DNA of 64,000 nt, from NCBI GenBank assembly GCA_014773175.1, contig VXCM01001382.1, forward strand, positions 1 to 64,000, given 5' to 3'. A model generated the notes under the pieces. The model was not told where the DNA came from. It ran no database searches and worked only from the letters and a program-made list of their open reading frames with translations. The stretch comes from Lucifuga dentata (taxonomy: Eukaryota > Chordata > Actinopteri > Ophidiiformes > Bythitidae). Positions 35,957-49,349 of the stretch are shown here, in pieces (positions within the stretch are counted from its first letter, which is position 1; the number at the start of each line of letters is the position of its first letter). Both the position numbers and the translations under genes were made by a program.

Positions 35957-37079
35957 TGTCTGCGGCTGCCCTGGCCCTGCTCCAGTACTAACAGGTGAAC
36001 TCCATTATCTCACAGACAGTCAGTCAGATGTGGGCCAATATCTACTATGGGCTGCTGGCTGGTTGGTTGGCTTCAAAGAGCATCATCAACCCCAGAGAGA
36101 AGCTCGTAGCACTGGACCATAGTCTGACCTCCAGCACGCTCTGCCTCTGGCTAATGAAGAAGCCATTTCTGTTGTTGGGGAGTGGAGATGAGAGGAAAGG
36201 GGCTCAGAGTGCAGACGATAAGAAACTCTTTCACTATATAAACACAGCGAGTTCTATACTTCTGCAGGACTGTCTGCCATATGGTGTTCAGGCTGTCTGA
36301 GCATATAAGTGTGCTTCTGTGTCCATGAAGGTTGTGCGCGTGCACATGAGAATTGTACAAACCGTTTCCGTGCATTGGCTGTGCGTAGCGTCCCATATCT
36401 GCTTTTTTTTCTGCCTGTCTTTATTGTGTCTGTGTGTGTGTGTTTTTGTGTGTGTGCGTGCATATATGAATTGTGCTTGCCTGCCTGCAGTTCTCTGAAG
36501 ACAAAGTCCCTGTTTACTGAGCCCATAAAGATTAGCCTCCCTCAGTCAGGTGGGTTCTGGAGCCATAGGTAAACACACATCACATTCCACACCGATGAGA
36601 TCGCTCCGTATGTGTGTATGACCGGGGCAAACATACACTCCTGCCTTCACCTCGACCCTTCCTTTAGAGTGCAGTAAGTGATTTACCAGCTTGCAGACTG
36701 CTGTCTGTTTGAAATACTGGAGACAGACACACAAAGATACACACACATACAAGACACACACACACAAATATTTGTAGAAGGAGCGGACTCCATGCACACC
36801 TCATTTATCTGAGCCTAAAATCACGAGTTATACATTCCTAAAGAGGTACGGCTTGGTGTGTGAGTGTATTTGTGCATGTGCGCGTTCCCGTGTGCCAGTT
36901 GGAAATTATCTTGTGATCATGTGGATGAAAAATCCCCTCTTTCCCCTTCATCTATCCCCCTGTCCTGAGAGGTAATGGAGGCTGAGGTCAGGCTATGACA
37001 ATCCACACCACTAATACTCGGATTGTATTTAACATGGTGGAACAGAGGTACAGAGGGGAGGCGGAGGAATGGAGGGCAG

Positions 37080-37200
37080 AGTGAGGGAAGGTTGGAGAAA
37101 GACGACGTGCCTTTATTTGGATCTGAAACCAGCTAGAGCGCCGCGGAGCAATTAGCAGCTCTGTCCTAAGAGAGCTCTTTATTAGAATGACCTTCACTGT
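37080..37200. promoter_or_regulatory. Candidate conserved non-coding element
   Basis: A non-repetitive stretch with GCGCCGCGGAGCAATTAGCAGC and AGCTCTTTATTAGAATGACC between purine-rich tracts. It has CpGs together with a TAAT core. Confidence 0.25.
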
Positions 37201-38129
37201 GTGGGGGAGAGAGAGAGAGGGGGAATGGGAGACAGAGGATAAGGAAAAAAAACTCAGAAAATTTTAGAGAGATAAAAAGGTGCCAATGGGGAAATGGACA
37301 AATGAGATGAAGGTGAAATAGATGAATGAACCGAGATTTAAGTTTGTTGAGATTTAATTTTTTGAATTTGTGCTATAGATGTGACATGCTGAGGGTGTGT
37401 GGAGAATATGATCTTTCTTATCCTCAAAATCGACCATGTACTAAAACAAAAATCAGGATAACTCCAGTGGAAAAAACAAAAAAGGGATAATGCAGACACA
37501 CACATTTGCAAACACATTCAGTGAGATTTTCATGTGTGTGTGAGAAAAACTCCTATATGAAAAAAGTGGACTACCCATCAGAACTTCACACTTTATTCAA
37601 TTCATATTTAAAGAACACCGCCATTCCAAAGAAAGTGGTCCATTTCTAATAGATATCCACCACCCTCACAGAATAAATTACCAACTTCCTAACTTTAATT
37701 ATACAGGACAGTTTATATTCTATTGCATGAAAAGACCAAATTGTGGACGAAAGACAAATTCTCTTTAACGGTAAAAGAGGAAGTGTCAATTTGTTGTGGC
37801 TGCCCTTAAGGTGAAAAATAATTTCATTTGTGATCCAAATCTGCATTACAAGGAAGATAAAGTGAGCAGATTTAATAATACCTGAAAATAGGCAACAGTG
37901 TCTTAAATAAAATAAAATCAAAAGCTACAATGGATTAAAAATAGGGTTGTAAAAAATAAATAAATAAATATCAAAGTGGACATGATATAATTTTATACAT
38001 CAGCTTTCAAGTCGGGCACTTTGCATTTCCTAGTTAATTAATAGATTGGATCAGAGCGAGTTTAATCAAATATAATTGAATAAGTCCACAGTAAAAACAG
38101 GCTAGACTTTAAAGGAGACATGCGGAGAA

Positions 38130-38275
38130 AATGATAGCATGTCCACTTTTTAAATTAATTGAATTTTAGTACTTTTGAACTTGGTCCAAGCTGTTACAGA
38201 GGTAATTAATTCACATCCTACCCAAAAGTGCTAAAACAAGATGATATCCCTGAGCTGAGCTTTCAATATGGGCAT
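38130..38275. promoter_or_regulatory. Candidate conserved non-coding element
   Basis: AAATTAATTGAATTTTAG, GGTAATTAATTCAC and TGATATCCC in unique sequence just before a (CA)n tract. Confidence 0.25.
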
Positions 38276-38289
38276 TCACGCACATGCAC

Positions 38290-38293
<4 letters not shown>

Positions 38294-38337
<44 letters not shown>
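38294..38337. repeat. (CA)n microsatellite
   Basis: 22 CA units. Confidence 0.95.
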
Positions 38338-38339
<2 letters not shown>

Positions 38340-38499
38340 TTTATTTCAGAAGAGCTAAATAAAACCAACAGTGTTGCACACCACTGAAAATCTATAATGT
38401 ATTCCATGTAATTGTTAGTTTTCTGTTCTTCTTGCTCTTTTCTCCTTACTTTTGTCTAACAGGCCACAACTAAAATATTAATAATTTCTCAGGCAGTTC

Positions 38500-39420
38500 T
38501 CATTGTATTAAAAAATGTCTCCTTTATAATTTATCAGAGAAAGAAAAATCTTTGTTGAAGTGACAAGCATGCTAATTAATAGAAGTAGAAGGAACATTGA
38601 GAGAAGTCGTACTAATTTGGAACACGCTAATATTAATAGAATAATTTATGGCGCAATATAAATAAATTAATAGAGTAATTCGTTTGAAAAAGGATGCCTT
38701 CAATTCAATTTAGGAGAAAAGAGGAAAAAAAATGTCTCTGCCTTTTGGACAAGGACATTAATAACATTGCTCTATCACTAGCACAAAAAGGAAGAAACAT
38801 ACTAAACATACAGTGTTCACTTTTAAAACACATCAATATTTCACTCAGCTAATAAAATTTGGATGAGTAACACTTGCATTGCCTGTCTTGTTATTTTCAT
38901 TTGCTAATTAAGGACTTTTTTACTGGTAAATTTGTGCAAAATCTGCTAAAGGCAGCTATATTTAGTTGCTTTAAATAAGATGCCTCTTACTGTCCCCATT
39001 GGTTTCAAGTAAACTACAGCTGTGCGTCATGCAATGGGCGAGAGAGGCAGAGAAACAGATGGAGTGAGAGAGTGAGTAACAAAAACTAAGAAAAGAAGTG
39101 GACAGGGTCATTACCATCCTTATTACTCCTCATTAAAATACACCATCACAAAGATATTCTATTGTTGTGTGCGTGTGTGCGTTCACCCAAACGCGACCAA
39201 GCACATGCACGTGCCTCGTGTGCACATCCGTATGCAAAAGTGACAAAAAAAAGAAAAATATAATTGGAGAAATGTACGCAGTAATAATAGGTATTCAGAA
39301 AATGATAATTCATATTAAACAGGGTGCACAAAGTCAGCCTCATTTGCATGTTTTAGATTATATGCATTTCAAAAGTAATTTCCGCAGGGCATATGAATGA
39401 CATTAATTCCCGAGCGGGTT
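38500..39420. promoter_or_regulatory. Candidate conserved non-coding block, AT-rich
   Basis: Nearly 0.9 kb almost free of simple repeats. It has many TAAT cores (GCTAATTAATAG, GCTAATATTAATAG, TTTGCTAATTAAGG), an octamer-like CATTTGCATG, and GACATTAATTCCCGAGCGGG at the right end. The composition suggests one or more enhancers; no reading frame is supported. Confidence 0.35.
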
Positions 39421-39808
39421 CTGCTATAGACCTCAAACTATCAAACACTCAAACATTTAACAGATGAAAAAAGGGAGCCGGTGCCTTGGCAAGGGGAGAT
39501 TTCAAGGTTAAAGTATTTGAATGTGAATTTTTTAAACTTCCGTCTTGGTTTGTTTAAAGTTGCTCTACTGTTAGACTAAGAGTTCCATTAATTTGGAGAT
39601 TCAGTGAGCCAGATTTTTTTTTTTTTTTTTTAANTTTTTTTTTTTTTTTTTTAACACAGCAATATGTGCACGTGTGTGTTTTCCTGTACCAGTCCGAGAA
39701 AGACACCTCTCCTCTAAATCCACCAGCATTTACTCAGCAATGAGCCTGAATTAGTCTGACTCAGTTTGCCAGTCATGTGTGTCACTCCTGAACCAGACTA
39801 ACACAGTT

Positions 39809-39810
<2 letters not shown>

Positions 39811-39848
<38 letters not shown>
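39811..39848. repeat. (GA)n microsatellite
   Basis: 19 GA units. Confidence 0.95.
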
Positions 39849-39852
<4 letters not shown>

Positions 39853-40723
39853 ACTCTAACTGATAGTGATGAGAAAAAAGTGAAGAAAAAGGATGTGGCG
39901 AGGGACTGGGACAATGGCGAGCGCGGAGAGGAGGAGAGGGAGACAGAGGGTTCCCTCTCCTCCTCTGTTCATGCCGAGAGGAAGACCCCGGGGCAGGAAA
40001 CAGGCTGGGTGAATGTGTGATACCAGTGGAAAACTCTGGATGCCATCGACAACATTCTTCTCTTATTAGGGAATCTGGTTTACAGCCACATTATTGCGCC
40101 TGACTCATTACTGTGCATGTGTGTGTCTCTCAGACAGACACACATCTCACACACACACCATCAAGATGTTCCGCACCTGTTATTCTGGCTAAGTTTTGGC
40201 CAACGCACAAAATCACAACTGGAGAGGGGGAAAAACAGCGAGAAGAAAGCGTACCAGAAAGGAAAGCTGAAGCACTCGGCATGTCTGTGTCTTGTCTGTG
40301 GTTTGTCTTCATGTGTAAACAGCCGCTGCCGTGCATATGTTAGCATGTCATTATCTCATTAAGAATTGGTGGCTTCTGCACTGAGGGTTCAAACAGTTTT
40401 GTTTGTGAACGTTCACTGACTGATGCTGTACAAACATAACAACCACAAAACACACACATACAGCGCTGACACACACAGATGCAAGGAGATGGTAGCGAAA
40501 CCCTTGTTACGCGCGCACATGCAAGCAAACACAAACTTATTTACGGATTCCCAGTCATAATCTAAGAACAGAGATTTAAGAACATACAATCATAGCAAAA
40601 AGTGACGCTTCTCCCTTTTCATCAGTCTCTCCCTCTCCTGTAACTGCATCCCCTAGCCACCCTTTTGTTGGCGATGTTTAAGCACTCTCAATGATGTGGA
40701 GCATTTTGTGTAAGCAGACTTCA

Positions 40724-40754
40724 GAGGGAGGGGGGGGAGTGTGGAGGGTGGGAG
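40724..40754 (+). other. G-quadruplex motif
   Basis: GGGAGGGGGGGGAGTG, then GGAGGGTGGGAG, gives at least four G3 runs with short loops. Confidence 0.5.
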
Positions 40755-41199
40755 AGCGTATCTAGGGGCAGTAAAAGTGGGCTAATTGGGGCCTGGGAAA
40801 CATGTTTGTTTTCTCGTGCTTTCTTTTTCCCCTTTCATTTTTTTTTTTCCCAGCCAGTCACAGCAGATCTGTTCATCAGAGAAGGACGAGAGGAGAAAGC
40901 AAAGAGGATTAGATGCTGTAAGACACAAATCATTGCACATGCACACACACACACGCACACGCACAGATTGGTTGGTTAACATGCCATAAGATAGCTGTGG
41001 GGTTTGTGTATTGAACAAGATCTCTCAGTCTTAACCAAATGACCAACAGGGTGCAGAGCTCTCTGCTGATGCTCTGTGTTTCATCAATACACCGCTGCTC
41101 AGCCTATTCAGGAGTAAAGATCTTTCCTGGGGCCGCAGCCGAACACCAGATCAATGTTACAGACAAACTGCTGCTAAACAGACTGGCCCCTGCCTCGAA

Positions 41200-41326
41200 G
41201 GCCCGCCACCATACAGGCTCCCCCCAGGCTCAGATCGTTCCACTAATGGAGGGCTCCACCGTGNCCCGCCACCATACAGGCTCCCCCCAGGCTCAGATCG
41301 TTCCACTAATGGAGGGCTCCACCGTG
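41200..41326. other. Single-N join with exact duplication
   Basis: CCCGCCACCATACAGGC through GGGCTCCACCGTG is repeated exactly on both sides of N at 41264. The left boundary is approximate. Confidence 0.85.
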
Positions 41327-44300
41327 GCCCCTGAGGGCCGCTAGCCACCAAACAGGCCCCTGAGGATTTTCCCCCTCTTCCCAATCCCTCCCTCTGTCAT
41401 CCCCCCATCCCTCAATCATCTCTGCAGCCGCACGGTTGGATTGACCTCCACCTTTTCAGTCATGACCCCTGACTTGCCTTCATGCGTGTTTTTGTGTGAG
41501 CGCACAATAATAATATGAAGTGTATTTTTCACAGATGACTGCTGAAGGTGCAGCTTGACTGTTTCAGGTCTTTGCGATAGTGAGTAGGGAGTGAGGGAAA
41601 ATAAATCTTTCGCTCTCTCTCTCTTTCTTACCCTCCCCCTGACCATTGCTGGGATCCCTCACCACAGACTCCTGACTAGTCATTCTCCTCGCCGCTGCAT
41701 TTGTCTTCTTTAATAAGAGTGAAAATAGCAAGAGATGAAAAAAAGAACGATGGATAGAACCTGCATATTTGTCATTTCCGATTGTTTACCTTTTTCGCAG
41801 CAAATTGATTTTTACATCTCCTTTTCCTGGAAGGACTCTGGACTCAACCGCCAGGCCTGTCTGACTCTTGCCTCGGCTGCCAAACCCGCCTGCGGGCTTT
41901 ATGACCTGGCTCTGGGAATGACTTTTAAAGTTTTCAACTCACAAGTCATTTCAATGATACAATGCTGCTTTTGTCCTGACCATCGCTGTTGCTTTATTTC
42001 TCTCGCTACCGCCTCTCGCTCTCTCTTTCTTCTCTTTTCATCTCTGATTCACAATCCTTTTGAGTGTGTGTCGTAAAGGACCCGGGACCTTTTCTTGTCC
42101 ATACCTGTTTGTGTGCAGAACAGAAGGTGGACTTGTTGCATCACGATGGCTTTGCTGTCAAACAGAAATGACGTGCTGCAGGACAAACGCAAAAAACGCT
42201 CCGGCTGACATTTACGGCTTGTCGTGAGGCGATTCTCGTTGAAGCAGGCTAGAGTTTCGCTGTGGTTGCTGGGCGGTGTGCTGTGGTTCGGATCTTCCTG
42301 AGTTCTGGTAGGACTGAGGTTTGCCTGCAGGGACCTCCAGTGAGCCCGGCAGCAGGCCTGAGCTAATCTAAGGCCAGAACCAGAAATAGTCCTCAGTGCA
42401 GAGGGTAGGCCTAATGGTGTGTTTGTAAGGGCGAACCCAAACAAACAACCTGTAGTTTGGATTGAAGGACTAAGGGAGGCTCAGGCCAGATGCTGCTGAA
42501 TGAGAAACACACACAAACACAAGCTAACACACAGTGTGTGTGTATACAGAGAAGCAAAGGCTGAAATAGACTTGTGGCAAAAGATCTTCACCACATCCCA
42601 CTAGAATACAGCCGTGGCATCAGCCTCAGCATCGCGCAGTCTGGACATGTGTGTTCTACTTTACACACAGCCTCTCTGTGTGGCTCGCTCTGTGTGTTTT
42701 GTGTGTGTGTGAGTGTGTGTGTGTGTGTGTGTGTGCTCATGCTAAACAAGGTTCCACAATTTCTCTCCGTATTCACACTAATGAGAGAAAACAGCCATAA
42801 AAAATCATCTGTAATTACTCCCCAAAGAGTGAGGTTTCAGCGCGGCCATTGTGCATAAACACACACACATCTGAAGCAGCACCGAGCTGACATTTAAATG
42901 TGTTCACCTGTTGAAAAGTGAGCATGTGTGAGAGTAAAAAGAGAGAATAATATCATATCATTATGGCAGGTAATGACATCAACTAATTATCACTCTGTCA
43001 AACAGGTCAATGTGTATCTGTGTGTGTCCGTGTGTGTCTGTGTGTAGGCTATGTGTAGCAAAGGCCCTTTTATAAACAAACTTTCACCATCATTCACCTC
43101 ACAATTAGGCCCTTTCGCCTACACACTGTGGTTGAACTCAGTGAAGACTCTCCATTGTAATGACAAATCCAAATGGAGTTTTGCCATGAGAATGTGAGTC
43201 TTGCATTATCTCAGGTTGTCGGCTGCTGAGCATATGTGTGCGTGTGCGTGCGTGTGTGTGTCTGTCAGACAGAGGGAGAAACATTAGGTCAATGTCTTTA
43301 TGAAATAGCTGTCTTTGTCCCACTGTCAGTTTTTAATTTTCTGCATTTAATAGTACGCTGAATTCAGCCAATGCAACAGCTTTTAAAAACCACAATAGTC
43401 CTATTCATGACACACACACACTCACACATACACACAAACACTGCAAATCTGCACATGCTGTAGCAAAAAAAAAATCACTTAGACAAAGAAGCAGAGATAT
43501 ATATGACAAAATCAGGCAATCATTTTGTCCTTTTAAGGGTGAATAGTTGGGAGTCGTTGAGACACACACACACAAGCATACACTCCCTGCCCAGTGTTTG
43601 TGGTGGCGGCATACAGCTGGTAACATCTGGATGTATTTTAGAAGTGTTTACATTTCCAAAATGCTGAAAAACTACACAGAAAGAGAAAAAGGGAGAGACA
43701 GAATTCAGAAAAACACTGCAGGTGCCAGAAGAGTAATAAAGAAAGGAGCAAGTCCCGAAAGAAGATTGTTTAAACACTAACACAGTGGAGCTAGCCCACT
43801 CGCTCGCACACACACACACACCGCTCATAGTCATTGGCCTAATGTAGTTATTGCCACAATCCAAGTCCAACAATAACTGACATCTGGTGCACTAATAGGC
43901 AGCTCCAGCTTCTCTGTCTGACAGTTTTGTCCCATCAAGCTACCCTGAACGCGAGACTTTGCGTATCAGCTCCACTGCTTACCAGCTGACAACCAGTCTT
44001 ACGCACTCACCACCACATTCAACACAGCAATTTCCACATGCACACACTCGTGGGATGACACACACTGACACATATGCACGCAAAACAGCTGCATTTCCAT
44101 TTTTCTTCCCCTAAATGACAAAAACACAAAAACAGTTGGACTTCATTCAGCCTAATCAAAGCTGACATCGAGTAGCTCTGCGAGATGACGTCAACAGGGA
44201 ATAGACGCGCACGCACACACGCGCAGGCACGCACACACGCATATAGAGTATAGGATGTAATTTCAGTGACTGGGTGTAATTTACTGGTGTAAGCTGAAAC

Positions 44301-44594
44301 CAGACAGGGCAACTAGAGTGATCCCTCCTAGATCAAAAACAAACTATACGTCAGGGGGCTCAGCTTACACACACGCGCAAACACACACACACATGCAAAA
44401 AGAATGCTAGAAATTAATAAGCCACAGTGGGTTCTTAGGATCAGTGTGACTCTTAGAGTAAGTGAGGTGTTACAAAATGGTGATGTGCTTGAATTGAAAT
44501 GAAATGAGGATTTGAATGTTGTCCCATATAAAGCATCCTCGGGATCGCTCTAATCCGCTCAGGTATGCCACTTTCCCATGGCCTATCCTAACCT

Positions 44595-44598
<4 letters not shown>

Positions 44599-44655
<57 letters not shown>
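44599..44655. repeat. (CA)n microsatellite
   Basis: 28 uninterrupted CA units, among the longest pure tracts here. Confidence 0.95.
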
Positions 44656-44657
<2 letters not shown>

Positions 44658-44899
44658 AGATTAATAAAGTGGCCCCGTGGCACATGGAGGTTTTTGATGG
44701 CTTTAACATCAGGAATGATTGTTACTTCAGGACCAAAAGACTTGGAGGAACTCCTGAGAAAAACAGACCTCTGGCCAGACGCACGGATCACATGACACCG
44801 GGCTCCGGCAGCAAGGCCTCCTGGGAAAACAGCACAGTGCCATCTCTCAGAGCACACAGAGTCAGCGGTGCTGTGCAGATATATCATATTTAGGTCTTA

Positions 44900-45480
44900 T
44901 TATACCATTTACATGTATGAAAGGATGAAGAAGATTTTGCTGTGAATATGTGCATCTCGCTCAAATGAAAAAAGATAATCACCGTGAAATAAATTAAACC
45001 TATTAAGAGGAACGTATGCTCAAGGTGACAGAAGAAATTAATTTGGCTCAACTATTGAGACCCATACCTCCACCCTGCTATAGGATTTCTACCAAACTAA
45101 TTATCACGCTCCACTTTCAGAAATAATAAGGGAAGTACTTAATAGGTTAGGATTCACCCCTGCATTCATATGTCCATTTAACATCCCTGCTTTCATGCCC
45201 ACACACTCTGGCTTTAATGCAATTTCACATCCGTAATTTAAAATAGGGGAAGGAATTATATTTCAAGTGGTGTCAGGATTAGAATATACAAGCGGAGCGA
45301 TTAAAATACTGTAATGTCTTCTCTGTGCGCACCGAGCCTTTCTGAGTGGCTGAAATGGAGGTAAAGATGTTAAATAATATTTTTGTCACAGTTAAGGCTG
45401 ATGGAGGATAGAATGAAACCACAGATCTCTGATTAGGCTTCTCTCGCTGTATATTAATTGTGTTTCCTCTCTGTTTTATG
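44900..45480. promoter_or_regulatory. Candidate conserved non-coding block
   Basis: Unique AT-rich sequence with AGAAATTAATTTGGC, ACTAATTATCACGC and GTATATTAATTGTG. It carries no microsatellite over about 580 bp. Confidence 0.25.
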
Positions 45481-46214
45481 CTGCTTCGGAGTTTAATTTT
45501 TAAACAGAATACAGATATGAAAAGACCCCCAAGTGTGTGTTCCTGTGCCCGCAAGAAAAGTCTGTTTATCTAGTTTGCCATTTGCTCCAATTATAACAAC
45601 ATTCAAATGCAACTATTGTTTCATTTCAAGCATACTTTAAAATTAAAATCACTTTTTTGGTGTTTTCTTTCTCCCATTTCCATACCACTGGATTAGCATT
45701 TCAACTCCTGAGGCTACGGAGAAAGTGCTAAGTCAAAATGCAGGTTAGGCCAGTTCTATTCATTATCAGTTCTTTAATAAGCTTAAAAGAAATAAATAAA
45801 AACATAGAACCTTTAAGAAGAGTATGTATGGAAATGTTTTTTCATACAGTGCATTTTTTTGAAAACCATATTGTAGCCTATGTTTTTTTTTATACCGTTG
45901 AGTCCTTTGCTTATTTTTTTGTGTGATAAGTGTTGTTTTGTGCTCTACAAAAGGTAAAAGGCTGCTAGTCAGAGAGAGAGAAAAAGAATCAATATCCTGC
46001 TGAAATCTGAGAGGATTGTTGTATATCACTTCCTCTGAGTATGCTACACACCAACGTGACCACACACTCGCAAATATCGGCTGTCTCCGGGGGCATCAGC
46101 TGAGCTACTGTCAGAAACATCAAAATAAAAAAAATACAGAGAGAGTAAGAGTGAGAGTTTTTTAAGCTCTGTGATTTCCTGTTTAACTCCAATTTAGGCA
46201 GGGGAGAAAAGGAG

Positions 46215-46365
46215 AAGAGGAGTTCACATTATCTAAGAGAATCCCAATTAACAATCCCCTCCCTCAGTAATTAGCTATTAAAATAGTGAGCGAACAAACC
46301 CAAAATCCCAACTCAGACGCCACCGCACTGCCTAATTAATTCTCAAATCAGGTGTGTCTGATGCC
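46215..46365. promoter_or_regulatory. Candidate conserved non-coding element
   Basis: CCCAATTAACAATCCCC, GTAATTAGCTATTAAAATAG and GCCTAATTAATTCTC fall within about 110 bp. Confidence 0.3.
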
Positions 46366-46844
46366 GAAAGAACCTGATGGTGCAAATGACACAGACAGGA
46401 CAGAAAAAACAACAAGAGGAATGACGTAAGAGTATTTAAAAGAGTATTAAGGCCTCGTCACACAATCACAGACAATAACCAAATATCATTTATCTAACGT
46501 TAAGGAAACACATACACACATAAACTCAACGATCAAGCACCGGCAGTTGAAAGATGGGACAGATAAAATGAAATAATCGGCATTGAAAGAACTGTGCTGA
46601 AGAAAAAAAAACAATGAGGAAGGAAAATTTGGAGGGAGAGACAAAAAGAGAGAAGCAGATATCTCTTAGCCGTCTGACACTCATTTGCTCCTTCACTGGT
46701 CACTTCTTCCACTGTTTAATGCAAACAGATGAGGCCTTTTCTTGCTCTTTTTCCAAACTCTTTCTTTTTAACGGTGGCTTTTTAGCCTCTGCAGTAACGT
46801 CAGCACAGCGTCTATTAAAACAGCATGTGTCCCAGAATGATACA

Positions 46845-46854
<10 letters not shown>

Positions 46855-46886
<32 letters not shown>
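46855..46886. repeat. (CA)n microsatellite
   Basis: CA tract about 60 bp from a fish interspersed repeat. Confidence 0.9.
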
Positions 46887-46889
<3 letters not shown>

Positions 46890-46948
46890 TGAACTTTTAA
46901 CCTCTTTCTTTTAACCTCTTTGGGGCATTTCGGAGACAAGGTGTGTGA

Positions 46949-47481
46949 AACGTGGAAAGTAACAAAGTACATTTACATTAGTACTGCTCTTAATGTACTT
47001 TTACCGAGCAGATTAAAAACTTTATTTGGCATGAGATAATGTAAGATGCTGGTGTTGGGTAAAAACCTTGTATCTCTGCCTTGTTTCAGCTGTGGCACAA
47101 TGCATTTTAGGCAATATCTTTACAGTTTTAGTAAGGAAAACAGGTTTGGGAATTTGCTCTAGTGTAGACGACATAGTCTGTCACATCAACAGAGGGCATG
47201 GGAATTCTCAAATCAGAGTTAAAAGAGAGTTAAAAACTTGTATCTGCACTTTTGGGTATTAAAAAAAAAAAAAGTCAAATTTTGGGGATTTTGACTCCAT
47301 TCAATAATTTAAGTGACACAAAGTTCTTCATAATGAAAACTTTACTTTATACTTGACTAGATTTTCCTGCTAATACAAATTTACTTTTAATAAGTAGAAT
47401 TTTGAACAGGACTTTAAGTTGAAATTGGGTATTTTTCCATCGTAGCACTTTTATTTAAGTAGATTATGAATACTTCTGAGA
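46949..47481. mobile_element. Diverged copy of a common percomorph interspersed repeat
   Basis: It opens with GTGGAAAGTAACAAAGTACA and TTTACATTAGTACTGC. It closes with GCACTTTTATTTAAGTAGA and TGAATACTTCTGAG. These match, from memory, the ends of a repeat frequent in percomorph fish genomes, rich in AAGTAC/GTACTT motifs with partly inverted ends. The middle is diverged, with a poly(A) run at 47261-47273. It gives weak support for a percomorph host. Confidence 0.5.
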
Positions 47482-47935
47482 CGAACATGTGTTTGTGCCT
47501 ACATTTATGCACATTTGTGTCTAATTTCATTCATTTCCACATGTAGCTACAGACAGCAACTATACAATAAATACCACAGAGGTCAGACATTGATTTAAGT
47601 CCAATATTAACCCCTGTATTAAAATGCCATCAATCTACAGCTCCTACCAATAACCAATGCAGACAGAAAACAAGCCAGAAATTTATTGTATAAGCTTTTA
47701 ATATGTTGAGATGCTCAGAGAGATTTTGCGCTAATCTTAGTAGCAATACACTCATGCATAAACACATGAAAAACTTAGTCACTCATATTAAAAAACATTA
47801 AAAAACACACAGTATCACAAGCTGATCTGTGTCCAGACAAGTCAAACTGTGATAAAGTCACTCGACAACTACAGCAATCGATGCAAGTAATTTATTTATC
47901 ACACCGGGCAATTTCTGCTCTGTCTTCAGAGAGAA

Positions 47936-47939
<4 letters not shown>

Positions 47940-47986
<47 letters not shown>
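47940..47986. repeat. (GA)n microsatellite
   Basis: 23 GA units. Confidence 0.95.
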
Positions 47987-47991
<5 letters not shown>

Positions 47992-49238
47992 CAAGCATGT
48001 GTGACTGGTGTATAAATTAAGCTAGCAGCAGAGCCATGTATAAGTCCATAAAACAAGAGGAGGTTAAAGCAGCACACATCACAAACACACACACACAAAC
48101 GCACACACACACACACACACACCAGGCAAAGGTCCAACACCAAAACCACTTCTAGCAGGGAGAGAAAAGACGTGAAACGTCATGTCTGTTCCATTGTGAT
48201 GTGCTATCCCTGGGTGCCACTTGAAAATGAAAAAGAACATTTAGTGTTCTTTCTCTTCTCTCTTTCTTTTTTCTTGATTTTTCTCCATTCAAAGCTAACA
48301 CATATTGGAGAGAGGCCTGTTCATGGTCCTTAACTTTAACTCAATGAAATAAAAGGCACTTAACTAAGCCTCAATGATCGATAGAAACACTGCTGGTGCT
48401 GGTGTGTATATACAGATACAGACACACACTTATCCCACCTCCTCAGATACTCATGCATATGCATGTCCATTGTGATTTATGCATCCTTGTGGGGGTGTGA
48501 GCCTATCTGAGAGCAAGGCCAACACACAGGTCAGCTCATTTGTAAATCAGCTGCCTATTTATGGATGTGTGTGTGTTTGTGTATGTATGCATGTATGTGT
48601 GCGCATCTATCTATGTTTATGTCTATGAGTGTACAGATAGAGGTCAGTGCTAGAAACAGGCTCATAATGACTATATTACCTCCATTCATTATATTTATTG
48701 AATTCTTTCCAGCTCCTGCTCTTGGTGTGTATAAATCACACACGTTCTAAACTATGGATTGCAGTCCAGTCAGTGTGTTTGTGAGTGTCTGTGTGTTTGT
48801 GTAAGTGTGTTCCAAGTCTAAGTCATGTCCGCTGAGTGCTGACTGCTTCTGCCAACCGGTGCTCTGACCCCGCTCTTTGCAGCGGGAAGTCACCCAGCTT
48901 TCTGACCTCTCTTATTATTCCCAGGGAAGGAAAAGCTTTTAGAAAACGGCTTCCCATCAGAATGGCTGTCAGTTAATGGGGTCCCCATGGTCTCTTCTGT
49001 CCTGTGCATTGGATTATGGGTAAAAATAAGACAAGCTCTCCACCCAAGGAGGTGTTAGGGGTTAAACGTACGTTAATTTGTGGTATAATCTGAGAACATA
49101 GCCTTCTTTGCGCAGAATGTGAAAAAAAAACAAAAAAAACTTGTGTTTCTTTGTGGAAATTCAGCGGTGTTGTTCCACCCTCCTCCCACCGCCTCTCAAC
49201 AACAGATTTGGGCTAACAGGGCAGCTGCTTCTCCCCCC

Positions 49239-49349
49239 NNNNNNNNNNNNNNNNNNNNNNNNNNNNNNNNNNNNNNNNNNNNNNNNNNNNNNNNNNNNNN
49301 NNNNNNNNNNNNNNNNNNNNNNNNNNNNNNNNNNNNNNNNNNNNNNNNN
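49239..49349. other. Assembly gap (111 Ns)
   Basis: C-runs border both sides, suggesting collapse at a poly(C) or GC-rich simple repeat. Confidence 0.98.

Noticed and set aside
35995..36300. 101-codon open frame on the plus strand (MNSIISQTVSQMW...)
   Set aside because: It resembles no family I know, has no splice or promoter context, and is in the range expected by chance.
41735..42444. Open frames of 113 (+) and 131 (-) codons around 42 kb
   Set aside because: They overlap in opposite directions at 42049-42076. Neither has recognisable domains or consistent gene context.
44516..44893. 125-codon frame following a (CA)n tract
   Set aside because: Half of it is HTHTHT repeat. The remainder (MEVFDGFNIRNDC...) has no recognised homologue and no splice support; it might be unique or conserved non-coding DNA.
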